Shown one piece after another: positions 23,514 through 35,214 of a DNA stretch of 64,000 nt (position 1 is the stretch's first letter; each line of letters starts with the position of its first letter). The DNA lies in the NCBI GenBank assembly GCA_951804985.1, contig OX638130.1, forward strand, positions 37,100,894-37,164,893, given 5' to 3'. Source of the DNA: Dryomyza anilis. Taxonomy: Eukaryota > Arthropoda > Insecta > Diptera > Dryomyzidae. Made by a program: the position numbers and the translations under genes. Under the pieces are notes generated by a model. That model ran no database searches, had not been told where the DNA came from, and worked only from the letters and a program-made list of their open reading frames with translations.

Positions 23514-23673
23514 GATGGCTCATTTTAGATTCATTTGGGAGCCTATTCTGAAGCTTATTTCAATAAAAAATGAATCTTGTAAGATTTAGTTGCAAGAGCA
23601 TTTCTAGTTTACTTTTAGGCTCATTTGCTAGATTGTTTTTAGGCTCGGATACAAGATTCATAAAAGAGCCATC
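23514..23673. mobile_element. Short inverted-repeat element, GATGGCTC ends
   Basis: This 160-bp sequence has inverse ends GATGGCTCATTTTAGATTC and GATTCATAAAAGAGCCATC and internal repeats of TAGGCTC. It is probably a MITE; no target-site duplication is clear. Confidence 0.5.
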
Positions 23674-23839
23674 TAGCTATGCTCAGGTCTGAATGACGCA
23701 TTTTTATCAGAAAATGTATATTTCAAGACTCTTTTCTGAATGAAACATGAGCGCTCAGGCTCAGGCAAAAGATTGTGAAAACAATCTTTTCGGAGTTCTT
23801 GCGTTGGCTGGGACAGTTCAGCAAAATAGGTAAGAACAC

Positions 23840-24560
23840 TCCCAGCAATATTATATTTTCTCACTCATACATAAATAATTTGAAATACATCCCTGCAGGA
23901 TCAATGATTGATATATGACCATTATTTTACTAGTAATGAAAACAAATATTTTTAGCGCGTCGGTTTGCCACCATTTTTTATTTGTAGGTTATTTATTAAG
24001 TTTGCAACAGTAGCCGCTACAGCAGGAGTTGAAAAAATATGTTACTTAAATTATAAACAATTGATAAACACTAAAGTATATTGAAAAGAGTATTTGTATA
24101 TATTGCATATTTCTCTATTCATATTATGGATATCATCAAATTGGAAGGGTTATCTGCATTAAACAAATGCATGGAAGGAAGGAAAACAACGGCAAACAAA
24201 AGTCGTTTTAATAGACAATTTTGTAATGCAAACATGTTGAATGCAATGCGCATTATATTCAACGCAATAAAAATGAAAACTATAGAATTTTGGGTTTTTT
24301 TGGGTTTATTTGGTCGAATTTTGGTTAGTTTACTATTAATTCAACCGTCTTTAACCTTAAAATTAAAACAGTTTACGTTACGTAAAATATTTCGTAAATT
24401 TACAAGTAATTTAATCGTCACTTAATACCAAAAGAACAGTGATAAACATATAATCAATTGTATCTCATTTCAGATGAGTGAGAAAGAGATAAAAATTCGC
24501 ACCCACACAAAAGACTCGGTCAATTTTATCCCGACGCTCTTAACAATGTTATAGAAACTT
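23840..24560 (+). repeat. Block M1: duplicated segment with MIC26/27 first-exon-like sequence
   Basis: This block recurs inverted at about 47190-47905, in plus orientation at about 35930-37320 (interrupted), and as a tail at 39930-40150. It contains a TTTGTAG acceptor-like site (23987) followed by a frame KFATVAATAGVEK, plausibly the N-terminal exon of the same gene whose later exons are at 24867 (minus), 35326 (minus) and 37548 (plus). At 37548 the two blocks lie in the expected order. The TA at 23931-23932 is the empty site of the MITE found at 36015-36882. Confidence 0.7.
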
Positions 24561-24866
24561 TTACTGAAACTTTCAGTTTTGATACTTCCCAATAAACCAA
24601 AAACCTGGATATTAAGTGATTATCGAATGTATATTGAACATGGATATCGAAACTTTCACTGGAGAAAAGCGTTAAACTTTTTGTAATTGTAAGCTTAAAA
24701 ACCATTGCGTTCTCCAGCAAAACTGGTAGCTTTTTATCCAATTGAATCTAGCCTTTACCTAAGCTTGAATTCCGACATTCAATATACATTCGAGGTTTAA
24801 CTTAATTGTAAGCTCTGAATAAAATGTGATTTGACCTTCAAATTACACTTGTATTCAAGCGCATAA
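24561..24866. other. Interval between duplicated blocks, no gene
   Basis: The interval is AT-rich. It contains GGATATTAAGTGA and ACATTCGAGGTTTAACTT repeats shared loosely with other blocks, and no coding signal. Confidence 0.4.
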
Positions 24867-25222
24867 TTAAAGCCTTATTAAATGTAAAATAAAAGAAAAC
24901 GCATATAAGTTATAATACTGTATATTAAAAGGAATTAAACTATGTTCTACAGCTGCAACAGCACTTGCACCGGTGGTAGTGTACAGGAACTTCTTGTAAA
25001 ATCCACGACGTGCCGCGAATATCAAACCAGTGAGTCCGATTGCACCACTGCGATGTAAAGGTTTGCCAGGTTCGCGTAAAATAACAATGTTGTCTGCGCA
25101 TGAATGAAAATATATAAATATTTCATAAACGTATTCGTAAACCTTGGCCACTTACATTGTATATCAGCTCATCGTGCATTTTCCGTGCATTAGAATTCTC
25201 GGGATGACTTTCGTATTTGGAC
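24867..25222 (-). pseudogene. MICOS MIC26/MIC27-like gene fragment A
   Basis: MIC26/MIC27 (apolipoprotein O family) are inner-membrane proteins of the mitochondrial MICOS complex that shapes cristae. On the minus strand, an exon-like block 25222-25156 follows a CTGCAG acceptor (SKYESHPENSNARKMHDEL) and ends AAT|GTAAGT. A 62-bp intron-like stretch ends GCGCAG at 25094. The next block reads NIVILREPGKPLHRSGAIGL, then a membrane segment GLTGLIFAARRGFYKKFLYT, then TTGASAVAAV, ending at 24867. The Gly-rich membrane segment and following RRGF/KKF fit the family. Splicing as marked would shift the frame, while an unspliced frame from GTG 25151 is open, so the true structure is unsettled. Only about half the protein is present. 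Confidence 0.68.
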
Positions 25223-25712
25223 CTGCAGTTATATATTAATTGATTTGTCTGTTTGTTTATTCAAGCGAAAAAAACAATGATCTCACTGATTGTGCGAATG
25301 CAGTCTCGAATATGTAATGGTGAAAAAAATAAAAATTTTCTTGTTGATATTTAATTTATCACGTCTCTGGGTTGCCACTGAGTAATTTTGTGTAGTGTAT
25401 TTCGTGTCAAGTTTTTTTAACTTCGAAACTCACGTTGGAATAACATTCATTTCTTGGGCTTTATCATGACATTACATCAACACTGGTTGTAAGACAAAAT
25501 TCTCCAAATTTTTCGAACCTTAAACTCATTGCTCATTGGGTTGTAATATTACTGCTCACATGACCAGTAGTGTTCTTGCCTGGCTGTGTTATCTTTAGTC
25601 TGAATTCACTCCTATTTAATTACGAAATCGGAACCTACCTCGCATTTATTTATGTGAGATGTCTAAAGTATAGTTCCGAAATAGATCGTAATTACGACAG
25701 AACGCATCGCTG
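25223..25712. repeat. Remainder of duplicated block A
   Basis: This intron/flank sequence is shared with 35640-35880 and, inverted, with 37328-37545 (for example GGGTTGCCACTGAGTAATTT). Compared with B it contains extra sequence near 25290-25350. No further exon was recognised. Confidence 0.6.
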
Positions 25713-26565
25713 CACTAAGAAAACAAGATGTTTATGAAAGTCTTGCTGCAACTATCCTTTTAAATTTACGCCTTGTAGCAAATATTCAAACATCCCATAA
25801 GTTTCAATAAAGTTGCAGCAAAACTATTAATATTTTTTTAATATGACATATATGCAGATTGTTACGAGATGTTTGCCACAACAGCAATGAAAATTGAGAT
25901 ATTTAAAGCAAACATTTGGACATTTGCAGCAAATCTTTGGAGGTATTTTGACATTTGACTGCCATAAAAATGTAAAATGGCGTACTTTTTCCTTACGCTC
26001 GATTTATTCACAACCATTAAGTAAATCAAATGGTTTAAAAAAGTGCCAACTAGAATATTACATTTTAATGGTAAAAGTGAAAATAAAATATCTTGTGATT
26101 TAAATTATCAACACGAGATGGAAAATTATTTCTTTTTAGAGTTTACTTTGATGACAGCATCGCCGGTCGGACTTGGTTCTTCTGCGAAGAAATCTCATGT
26201 CGTTGTACAATTTTACCTTCGAAGGATTTATAATGACGATGGCGATGTATAACCAGGATACTTTTTTAATTCTAGAATAAATAAAAACACATTTGATTCA
26301 TTATCTTTCAATTCAATAAAAATTACTCCGCGAATTCTAATGGAGTAGCTTTTCCAAATATTCATGAACTATCTTCCTATTTGTGAGATGTTTAATTGAT
26401 GGTTGCTATACATAATCGTAATTTTGTAAGATGGTTGTTAGCAATATTTATGGTATTTGACGGATGTTTGAGAGATGGTTGTCTCAAATACGATCTAAAT
26501 AATTTGTAAATAACTTGATATTTAGGGTTGTAATATTTCTGGTAATCATCTTAGTTTTCTTAGTG
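25713..26565. mobile_element. MITE, CACTAAGAAAAC termini
   Basis: This 853-bp element has inverse ends CACTAAGAAAACAAGATG and CATCTTAGTTTTCTTAGTG, flanked by TG on both sides rather than TA. Subterminal repeats AGATGTTT/GAGATGGTTG recur in both halves. Open frames inside (up to 69 codons) show no domain. Its length and CAC(T/C)NA(G/A)AA ends resemble those at 36015-36882 and 45578-46452. Confidence 0.7.
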
Positions 26566-26584
26566 TGGGTTGTTTTATTAAATT

Positions 26585-26622
26585 CACCCAAAAAAAAATC
26601 TTTTACAATTAAAAAAAAATAT
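26585..26622 (+). mobile_element. Left-end fragment of the CACCC transposon family
   Basis: CACCCAAAAAAAAATCTTTT matches the left end of the 1.94-kb element at 2473. It is cut after 38 bp by the CCCAGTGT element. It may be the missing left end of the copy whose right part lies at 28262-29521. Confidence 0.5.
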
Positions 26623-27471
26623 CCCAGTGTTTCGTTACGACTTATTTCCGATCTGTTTTAGATCTGCTACTACGAATATTCGAACAACTCTCTGCGTATC
26701 GAATTAGTTTTCGTACGTGATTAGAATCTGAATCGGCCTTAATGCAACAAATTCCCGACTCGATTTTTAAGAGAGTTGTGTCAGTTTTCTGAACGAAATT
26801 CAAAACAAAGTAACGATTAAAATGACAAAAATAGAACAGCATAAAAAAGGAATCCGTTCAGCATAGAATGACAGCATGCTGATCTGAACGCGAAATTAAA
26901 AGAAAATTGATGACATTTAATTTTTTTTTAACGATGAAATACTCATCGAAACTTTTATTGTATATGCATGGTATAAAAACATATACATCTGAAAATATTC
27001 AAATACTTATAATACATACACGATATTTAAATACATTTCAAAGAAAATATAGATTACAATTGAATTAATACAATAACTACACAAATAGTCGCTTAATGAA
27101 CCAAAAGTTAAATGTTACTAAAAATCAAAAGTTTATCCATTGCTTTAAAATGTTTTAATGCGGCCTAATATGAACGAAGTCAGCATATCTGTAATGAAAC
27201 TAAAACTAATTAAATTCATTAAAATTAAATAATCTATTAAATAGAACGTAAAATTTTCAATTTGTTGAAAAATGTCCGTCATCTACAAATGTTTTTTCCA
27301 ACGAGTAAAACGGTTGTCATAGAAACTTTTCAAATTCACGAGAAACATAAATATGAAACAAAAGCTATTGAAAAAAAATGCTCTCTGAGAAAAGTGGAAG
27401 AGAAGGAAATAGATTAAATGACAGAAAATTTAGATACGAAATAGTCAGGGCTGGCCTGAGTTCACACTGGG
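26623..27471 (-). mobile_element. CCCAGTGT-ended DNA transposon, copy 1 (LINE-free)
   Basis: This 849-bp element has inverse ends CCCAGTGTTTCGTTACGAC and TGAGTTCACACTGGG. A second copy lies in opposite orientation at 29846-35120 with a LINE inside. In this copy the LINE target is intact between 26738 and 26739 (AATCGGCC|TTAATGCAAC). I found no transposase frame and no certain target-site duplication, so the superfamily (hAT or P are possible) is open. Confidence 0.7.
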
Positions 27472-27789
27472 ATCTTTACCCAATATGCCATTGCACTTAA
27501 TAAAATTTCTTTCGAATGCTTTGAATCAATCATTACTTTTAAATCGTAGAGTTGAGGTTAACGTTTGAAGCATCTTTAACCTAAATTTAAGAATCATTGC
27601 TTTTTCAATAAAAACTGGTAGCTTAACCTTAACTTAAATATTCCCTGATTCTGAAATTAATATTAACACTAATTTAACTTTTTTACATTTACTTTTAAAT
27701 ATTGATTTAAACCTACAAAATAAGTAAAAAAGTGGATCCTACTATAGGACAACAAATTTTTGTCAATATAGCATTTTTTAATTAATTAT
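27472..27789. other. Interval without gene
   Basis: The interval is AT-rich, with TTTAACCT/ACTTAA repeats and no coding signal. Confidence 0.4.
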
Positions 27790-27990
27790 CCCGTTCTATG
27801 TTAACCAACCAATATCTTAGACTTCAATCCCGAGCGTCAAGACACAGGGCCCGCAGCCAAAATGTGGTAGACGTGTTTTTGTTGTAAGCTTGTATGTTTC
27901 AAGCCCTGCTGGAGCCTCATTAAGGTTGGCGGGGGCGGTTGGTATATTGTTTTAAAGATTCACAGAAGTTTAAACACTAATAGATTTCGG
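27790..27990 (+). repeat. Host repeat with empty TA site
   Basis: This is a relative of the repeat that carries the 1.94-kb transposon at 2473 and 11635. Here AATGTGG-TA-GACGTGTTTT is continuous (TA at 27868-27869), so it is the uninterrupted form of that locus. Confidence 0.75.
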
Positions 27991-28261
27991 TAAGCTATTA
28001 GACTTGGACGCGCATTATGTTATATTATTTTGTAAGGGTTTATATTGCAATCATAATAAACATACTGTTTTTAGCGTCACTACATTTTTGTTCCTAATTT
28101 TCACTGCACTTTTTTGGTAATGTTATTATCAAATCATTTTCAAAAACAGAGTAAGCGCTAAAAATAGCACTTATTTTATATTTGAAACTGATTTGAAAAA
28201 CACACTAGACCTTAAAGGCAATTATGATTCATTTTTCAAACGCTTACCCTGTGGCATATTG

Positions 28262-29521
28262 AGTAATATAACAAGATATTCTGTTAATTTACGTCCAAGG
28301 AGATATCTTGTTAATACAAAAACTGCTGTATTGTAAAACATTCAAGATATTTCAAATTGACGCACAACAAAGTGCTGTTAATATCAAGGGACATTCTGTT
28401 ATATGTAAATGAAAATGTACTTATAATAACGAGATTATCAAGTCAATTATAAAATAATTCTCGTTGGAATAATAACGCTATTCTTTCAATTTATTATATT
28501 GAATAAAAAGCATAATTTTCATTTCTAGAATTTATTCAACAAATTAGAAAATATAGTCATGTGATGAAACTAGAGCTCTCGATTAGCCGGGTGCTTATAA
28601 TGAAAATGTACTTATAATAACGAGATTATCAAGTCACTTATAAAATAATTCTCGTTGGAATAATATCGCTATTCTTTCAATTTATTATATTGAATAAAAA
28701 GCATAATTTTCGTTTCTAGAATTTATTGAACAAATTAGAAAATATAGTCATGTGATGAAACTAGAGCTCTCGATTAGCCGGGTGCTTATAATGAAAATGT
28801 ACTTATAATAACAAGATTATCAAGTCACTTATAAAATAATTCTCGTTGGAATAATACCGCTATTCTTTCAATTTATTATATTGAATAAAAAGCATAATTT
28901 TCACTTCTAGAATTTATTGAAAAAATTAGAAAATAATGTCATGTGATGAAACTAGAACTCTCGATTACCCGGGTGCCCGTAATACACGGGTATTAATTTT
29001 TCGGACTACCCGGGTAGTCCTTTTAATTTTTCGTCTGGCTGTTTGTGCCTATGTATGTCCGTCCGTTTGCTTAATGTCGGAAAGTGAACGAAGATCGCCC
29101 ACTTCTAGATGAAACTGCCTCTGGAAAATTTGCATTCGTGTTACTGATTGTTGCTGCACGTTTTTTGTGATCCTTGTTGCTGAATGGCCACATGCAAATA
29201 AAAAATATATTATTAGAATCTGTCGTTTATTTTTTATAATCGTTACCTGTGTTTATCTTCAAATGTTTTGATTTATTGTTTCCTTTCTATTTAAATATTT
29301 TTCCATGTGACAGTGTCACATTCTTAATTTTTATTTTAAATCTATTTTTATTAACAAGAAGAATATCTTAGCATTGTAAATGAAGTTGTAACTCAACAAG
29401 ACTACATGTGTTTGAATTAATCTGATTGCAACAACAGCAATGTTTTTATAATACAAATATTGTTTAAGATAAATTTAACAAAGCTGATCTTGTTAATAGT
29501 ACAACAATATTTTTTTGGGTG
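28262..29521 (+). mobile_element. CACCC transposon, left-truncated copy with internal triplication
   Basis: This matches the interior and right end of the 1.94-kb element, from TAATATAACAAGATATTC to the right terminus TTTTTTTGGGTG at 29521. Roughly the first 40 bp are missing. Within it a 191-bp stretch is repeated three times in tandem (28411-28975). The 86-codon frame present at 3724 is absent here. Confidence 0.7.
28411..28975 (+). repeat. Three tandem 191-bp units
   Basis: GAAAATGTACTTATAATAAC begins at 28411, 28602 and 28793. Units differ by a few bases and each ends near CTCGATTA(G/C)CCGGGTG. The third runs into a palindromic ACCCGGGTGCCCG/ACCCGGGTAG region. Confidence 0.88.
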
Positions 29522-29845
29522 TTTACTGCCGTTTTAATCATCTTCGGTTAAACAGTAATTATCACTTAATGTTGGAATATATGGAACACTTAACTGAGTG
29601 TTGTGAAAAGGGCCCTTAGAATGTTAATTTTAAAAAATCTATTGTGAGAAATAGAATTATTTAAAGTTCAAGATATAGTTTAGAATTCTTATGAATAATG
29701 GTTACGTTTTCGGTTTCCTCTAAAGCTGCAGCTTTATATTTTATTTCGGGCTCACTTTATATCACCGCTCTAAATGTCCAAAATTACTTTCCTAGATTTT
29801 GGAAATGACAAAATAAAATTAACAAAATATATATATATATATTTA
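29522..29845. other. Interval without gene
   Basis: This is AT-rich sequence ending in an (AT)n run just before the second CCCAGTGT element. Confidence 0.4.
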
Positions 29846-30919
29846 CCCAGTGTGAACTCAGGACAGCCCTGATTATTTCGTACCTATTTTTTCTGTCATT
29901 TAAGCCATTTCCTCCTCTTCCCTTTTTCTCAAAGAGCTGTCTGTTTTGATTTCTTTTATTATGTTTTTCGTAAATTTAAATTGTCAACCGTCAAAGAAAA
30001 TAATTTTTAGATGACACAATTTTTTTCCACAATTGAAGAGATCATTCTGCAGAAATGTAAGTAATTCAATTTTAATGCATTAAATGATTATTAATATACA
30101 ATAATGTTTCTTATTCCATATAGATCATAACTACAACATCAAGCAAAAAATCCGTTGCAGTAGTGCATCAAGTTTGGTGTTTTTAATGCAAACCCTATAT
30201 CTGCAAAGATTTGGGTAAGTTTTGTTTTCCAAATTTTGCGCGTTTTTAAAGGAATTAATTGAATTAAATATTTTTTTACCGGTGTTTTTAACAATTTGTT
30301 ATGCTTAAAAATGGAAATGGTCGACAAGAAATATCGGACGGTCTCGCCGCCATCTACGAGCTCCATCGTTATCAACAACAATTTATCGACAAGTCGAGCC
30401 GTTAAATCAGACGTAAATCAACGTTATATTTTATATAAAATATTTGTAGTGTGTATAATTTAAATGTTGTGGTTAAATATTTACGTGTTATTTGCAAAAA
30501 GTATAACATACTTTAAATTATAAATAAAAGAATCATTTATTTTGAATTAAATGTCAGCAATTTTCTTTTGTATTCGCGTTCAGGTCAGCATGCTGTCATT
30601 CTATGCTCAATTGATTTCCTTTTCATACTGTTCTATTTTTTGTCATTTAATTCGTTATTTTGTTTTGAATTTTATTCATAATACTGACACAATTCTCTTG
30701 AAAATTGAGTCGGGAAATTGTTGCATTAACCCCCACGTGGCGGTTACCTTGACGTGGTGTGGGGGCTTAAGTTACAATGACTCAATAAGGCTAAGCTGAC
30801 GGAAACTTTTTAAAGTTTCTGGTAGGGTCACCCTTGTCAAACAGGCTTGTGATGAGTAATGAACTAAATACTACCATAGTCTTTTTTATTGGTGGGGCAG
30901 CAGACTCTAAAGAAACCCT

Positions 30920-32301
30920 ACACCACCGCGATGGGTCAACATAAAGATATAACTACTCCAGGTGGTACCCACAAAAGTGGCAATCCACCCGCTTCGGCGG
31001 CTGAGGAAAGGATTCTGGAGGCCTCAATCCACCAACCCTGGTACGATGAACCATTCTGCTCCTGTACCAGGGGGTTCATCGTGCCCCTCCATCTCCCAAA
31101 TTTATGAAACAGCTAGGAATCTAGAGGAGGATAACGACAATGCAGTGGTTCCCATACCAGAAGAGGAAAGTGTCGGTTCGGCTATGCCTACGACTAATCC
31201 TCCACTGTATGGCTGCTCGACAGTGTTGTTTCCTCTCAGGGCTCCTTTCTGTCACGTATTTGGAAACATGGGTCGATCGAAGGAAAGTGGTGTCTTACCA
31301 GCATCTTATCCTAGAGAGACCGACGCCCAACTGGAAGCTAAACTTCAATTGGAGACCGGACCCGGATCTTTGAATACATAGGACAGGCTGTCCGATGCCC
31401 AGGTGAGTAGGAGAAGGAAGAATAAAGCGAAAGATCGCAAAGAGGCAGAAAAGGCTAAAGGCGACGCTGGAGCTTTCTCTTCCCCAGCTACCACAACCAA
31501 ACGCGATAGATCGGTGGAGGTTACTCCGACTGAAGCCGGACCATCCGCAGCTGCTGTGGTGGCTGCCAATGCACCTGAAAAGCGCAATGGCAAGAAGTTT
31601 AAAACCTTCACTGCTACTGCGAAACCCCGTAACTCCCAGAACTCGACAGTTTCCAGTGATATTGCTTCCACAAGCAAGAGCACTGGTGCTTCATGTTCCG
31701 GATCGGCTGCGGATGAACTGCCTTCAACATCCACTGGCAGAGGTAGGCTAGCAGTATCATATCGTGATGCTGCTCGCAAAGCTCTTCCGGTTGCGATTAT
31801 TGGCAAATTGGGGAAGGAGCAAAAGATGAATGATGCAGAAGTAAAACACTGCACCGATCATCTTTGGCGACTAGTCAGCACCGGCGGTGTCAGTACAAAG
31901 GCTATGAGACGAGTGATGGCATCATGAAGGTGCTATGCTCGTCTGAAGCCAATTTCGATTGGATTGCCACAGTCGTTGCTAAAAACCCACCCTTGGGCTA
32001 ATCGCGCTTCGCTGTTTTCAGCGGAGACGAACCCAAACGCAGGCGAGCAATATGCTGGATATCTGGTCCTATCAGGAAAACAGCGGAAGTGTTTGCCTGC
32101 CTACGTGCTCAGAAACAGGGCATCGAAACGAACGGATGGAAAATCTATAGCCATACACTAGAGCGAGGTCCGGAGGACAAGAAGGGCTCAACCCTGGTTG
32201 TTGGCTTAGACCAGAAGTCGTTAGATGTCATGTTATCTAAGTACGACAGCCATCTAAACTTATTCTTTGGACGGATCAAATTCCGAATTAATTCCAAATG
32301 A
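30920..32301 (+). pseudogene. LINE ORF1 remnant
   Basis: ORF1 would encode the RNA-binding protein of the LINE. It is scattered over three frames. The first is an N-terminal part (about 30962-31381, acidic segment ISQIYETARNLEEDNDNAVV). The second is a basic, Ala/Ser/Thr-rich middle (31403-31927, RRRKNKAKDRKEAEKAKGD). The third is a C-terminal domain (about 32089-32301, VCLRAQKQGIETNGWKIYS in split frames, then KGSTLVVGLDQKSLDVML) of the kind found at the end of LOA-type ORF1. At least three frameshifts separate them. Confidence 0.65.
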
Positions 32302-32337
32302 AAAGGCACATGATGAGAAACGAGTTAATTATCCTGT

Positions 32338-34826
32338 CATGATATTTACTCAGATCAATCTGCAACATTCTAAAGCTTCTACCGCTCTACTAGGTAAGCG
32401 GCTCTCCATATTGCATACATTACCTCACATCACAGCTATTCAAGAACCATGGGTGTATAACAAACGCATCTGTGGTTCTTAAAGAAGATTCTTTATCGGA
32501 CCACAGGTATATCGAGTTTCATACTGACCGAGAGGTGCTGCCCTCTACGATGTCATGTCATAAATTCTAGTTATGTACGAACATGTCCGGTACGAAAAAC
32601 GTTATCTAGAAAGAGTATAATAAACGAATTCGTAAATCGAAAAGTGTTTCTTATAAAGACTTCTGCAGTAGCATCGAATCCTGCAGTGAGACTAGCAGAT
32701 TGGTCAAGTTTCTTAAAAGAGACCGAACTGCTCGGCTGGACTCACTGCGGAGACCTGATGGCTCGTATACTGAGTCTAAGACAGAGACACTTAGTGTCCT
32801 AGTTGAGACTCACTTTCCGGGAAATCAAATCCACATAGGGCCACTTTGTTATCCCAGCACTGGGGACTGCAATAACAACTGTAATCTGACAAAACATGAC
32901 TGGCAGGTTGCCAGATTTGTTGTGTACGATGAAGCTATCCAATACGCAGTGGCCTTTTTTGATGGCTTCAAGTCACCTAGACCGGATGGCATCTACCCAG
33001 TCATGCTACAGGAAGGTATAACCCAATTGCTTCCATGCCTAAAGAAGATCTTTAGAGCAAGTCTCGCATGGGCATACATTCCGACATCCTGGCGTTTAGT
33101 TAAAGTAGCCTTCATTCCTAAAGAGAAGACTATTCCATAGCCAAGAGCTTCAGTCCCATTAGTATGATGTCCTTCATACTAAAGTATCTAGAAAGACTAG
33201 TTGAGTTGCACATCAGAACAACATCACTGTCAAGGTACCCACTATCATCAAGACAACATGCCTATCAACGTGGAAAATCCTGTGAAAGAGCATTGCAACA
33301 TCCGGTGGGCAGGCTTTTCTCTCAATGAGGTCTGTGTTAAAACACAAAACTCATTGAACCGAATTGATAGCTGGTGTACTGCAAACGGACTTTCCGTCAA
33401 CACTAACAAAACAGGTGAAGAGAACACTAGGAAAAGAATAATGACAGGATTATCTCTACCAGTACTTAAGGGTGTCACCATTCCTCTGTCTAACGAAGTA
33501 AAATATCTGGGCTTAACTCTAGATAGTAAACTACTTTGGACAAAACATGTTGATAATTTAATTTCGCGAGCATTGAATGCCTTCTGGCAATGCAGAGGAA
33601 TTTTTGGGAAGACATGGGGACTATCTCCGAGCAAAACCTTATGGATTTACACGACAATGATAAGACCGATGATATCATATGCATCGGTAGTCTGGTGGAA
33701 CAAGCTGTCGCGAAAGTGCGTGACAACTAGTCTTGCCAAGATTCAGAGAACCGTGTGTCTGGGTGTTACGTGTGCCTTTCCCACTACACCTGGCCCAGCA
33801 CTGAATGCAATCTTAAACCTACCATCACTTGACATCTTCATCAGAGGCGAAGCCATGAAAGGCAGCTGGAGACTAAAACGAGGTGGTTTCTGGTTTAATG
33901 TTCCCTGGAATATCTCTGACATTGCACTTGACACTCCATTAGACACCTGTCTACTGGAGATGCCCTCTGATGCAATGATAACAGAAATATTACCAAGACG
34001 AAATTTTGAGGTCTGCCAACCTGACATTCAAGACTGGCTAACGCCTGACTGTGAGGCGGATAGAGGGTAGCACCGCATTTATACAAAGGGTTCCAGAACC
34101 GATCAGGGATCTGGTGCTGGACTGTTTGTGGAACCGGATGACCGCAGACTTCACTTCGCCTTAGGCGACAATGTCTCGGTATTTCAAGCCGAAGTCTATG
34201 CTATACTTATGGCTATGGACTACATTGCGGATAATAGATGGCAAACAGGGCTATATCAGTTTGCAACGATAGTCAGGCTGCTCTTATGGCTTTGAACAAC
34301 CAGGTCATCACATCCAAAATTGTACGTCAATGCAGATCACGTCTCAATTGTGTTGGTACAATACACTGAAACTGATTTGAGTGCCGGGCCATAATGGAGT
34401 TTCGGGCAATGAAACATCTGACGAACTATCACGTGCTAGATCTGAGGATAATCCATTTGGACCAGAACCTGTGCTTGGACTACCTGCATCTACGGGAAAA
34501 CTCGCCATCAGCTCTTGGGTCGCCTCTGCACACAAGAGCAGATGGCTGAATGAGACGAAATGCAGATTCTCCAAGCTCATGACACCGACGATAACCAAAA
34601 GATCGGCCTCGTTTCTACTTTCCTTAAGTAGAAAGAGTGCAGAAAACTGACGGGACTTCTAACGGGACACAACGCATGTGAAAAACACATGAACGCAATC
34701 GGCCTGGCCGAAAGCGTCTTATGTTCTGCCTGCTACGAAGAAACTGGCACCACAGAGCACTGTCTCTGTGACTGTCCAGCATTTTCTAGAATTAGAAGCA
34801 GATCTTTGGCACAGACGTGATGAGAG
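32338..34826 (+). pseudogene. LINE ORF2 remnant (endonuclease-RT-RNase H)
   Basis: The start of the AP-like endonuclease is recognisable (QINLQHSKAST; ITAIQEPWV), but most of it is lost between about 32480 and 32690. The reverse transcriptase entry region is present (SPRPDGIYPVML, AYIPTSWRLVKVAFIPKEK; after a frameshift SPISMMSFILKYLERLVE and QHAYQRGKSCERAL). The palm with the catalytic aspartates is deleted at about 33300, and the sequence resumes at the thumb (NSLNRIDSWCTANGLSVN; EVKYLGLTLDSKLLWTKH). RNase H follows with breaks (AGLFVEPDD, FQAEVYAILMAMDYIADN, VPGHNGVSGNETSDEL), then the Cys/His knuckle. It is inactive by several independent lesions. Confidence 0.82.
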
Positions 34827-35214
34827 AGGATCAGCTTCACTCTCTATCACACAATAGCCTTCATAGATTCAATAATGAATCTAAGAAGTATCTTTTAAAA
34901 CCAGGGAACTGGGTCACAGCACAATGGATATAACCCTGTCTGAGTGCTGTGGCTCTATTTTTTATCCCACATTATAAAAAAAAAATATATATATATAAAA
35001 AAAAGCCCGATTAAGATTCTATTCACGTACGAAAACTGATTCGATACGGACAGGGTTGCTCGAAAATTCGTAGTAGCAGATCTGAAACAGATCGGAAATA
35101 AGTCGTAACGAAACACTGGGTATATATATTTTGACCAAAAAAATTCTGAAACACTGAAAAATAAAACTAGACAAATTTCTTTTCAGAAATTAAAGGAAAA
35201 AGTGTTTCCTTTAA

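Larger units (their letters stand above)
30730..35004 (+). mobile_element. Non-LTR retrotransposon (LOA/I-like), defective
   Basis: The boundaries come from comparison with the empty copy (26738/26739). The LINE begins CCCCCACGTGGCGG and ends in an A/AT-rich tail at 35004. The order is 5' UTR, ORF1, then ORF2 with endonuclease start, reverse transcriptase, RNase H and a C-terminal Cys/His knuckle (CSACYEETGTTEHCLCDC at about 34727-34780). RNase H plus the ORF1 type suggests the LOA or I group. The 5' end folds as a CCCCCAC/GTGGGGG hairpin and may be complete. Many frameshifts and two large internal deletions make it inactive. Confidence 0.85.
29846..35120 (+). mobile_element. CCCAGTGT-ended DNA transposon, copy 2, split by a LINE
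   Basis: It begins CCCAGTGTGAACTCAGG and ends GTAACGAAACACTGGG. It is inverted relative to 26623-27471, with about 1.0 kb of own sequence once the LINE at 30730-35004 is removed. An 80-codon minus-strand frame near 30139-30381 is not conserved in the other copy. Confidence 0.72.

Noticed and set aside
28411..28975. CRISPR-like array
   Set aside because: The units are contiguous 191-bp tandem copies without spacers, in a eukaryotic transposon.
33248..34086. Minus-strand frames of 63-128 codons within the LINE
   Set aside because: They are antisense to the recognisable reverse transcriptase and RNase H remnants.
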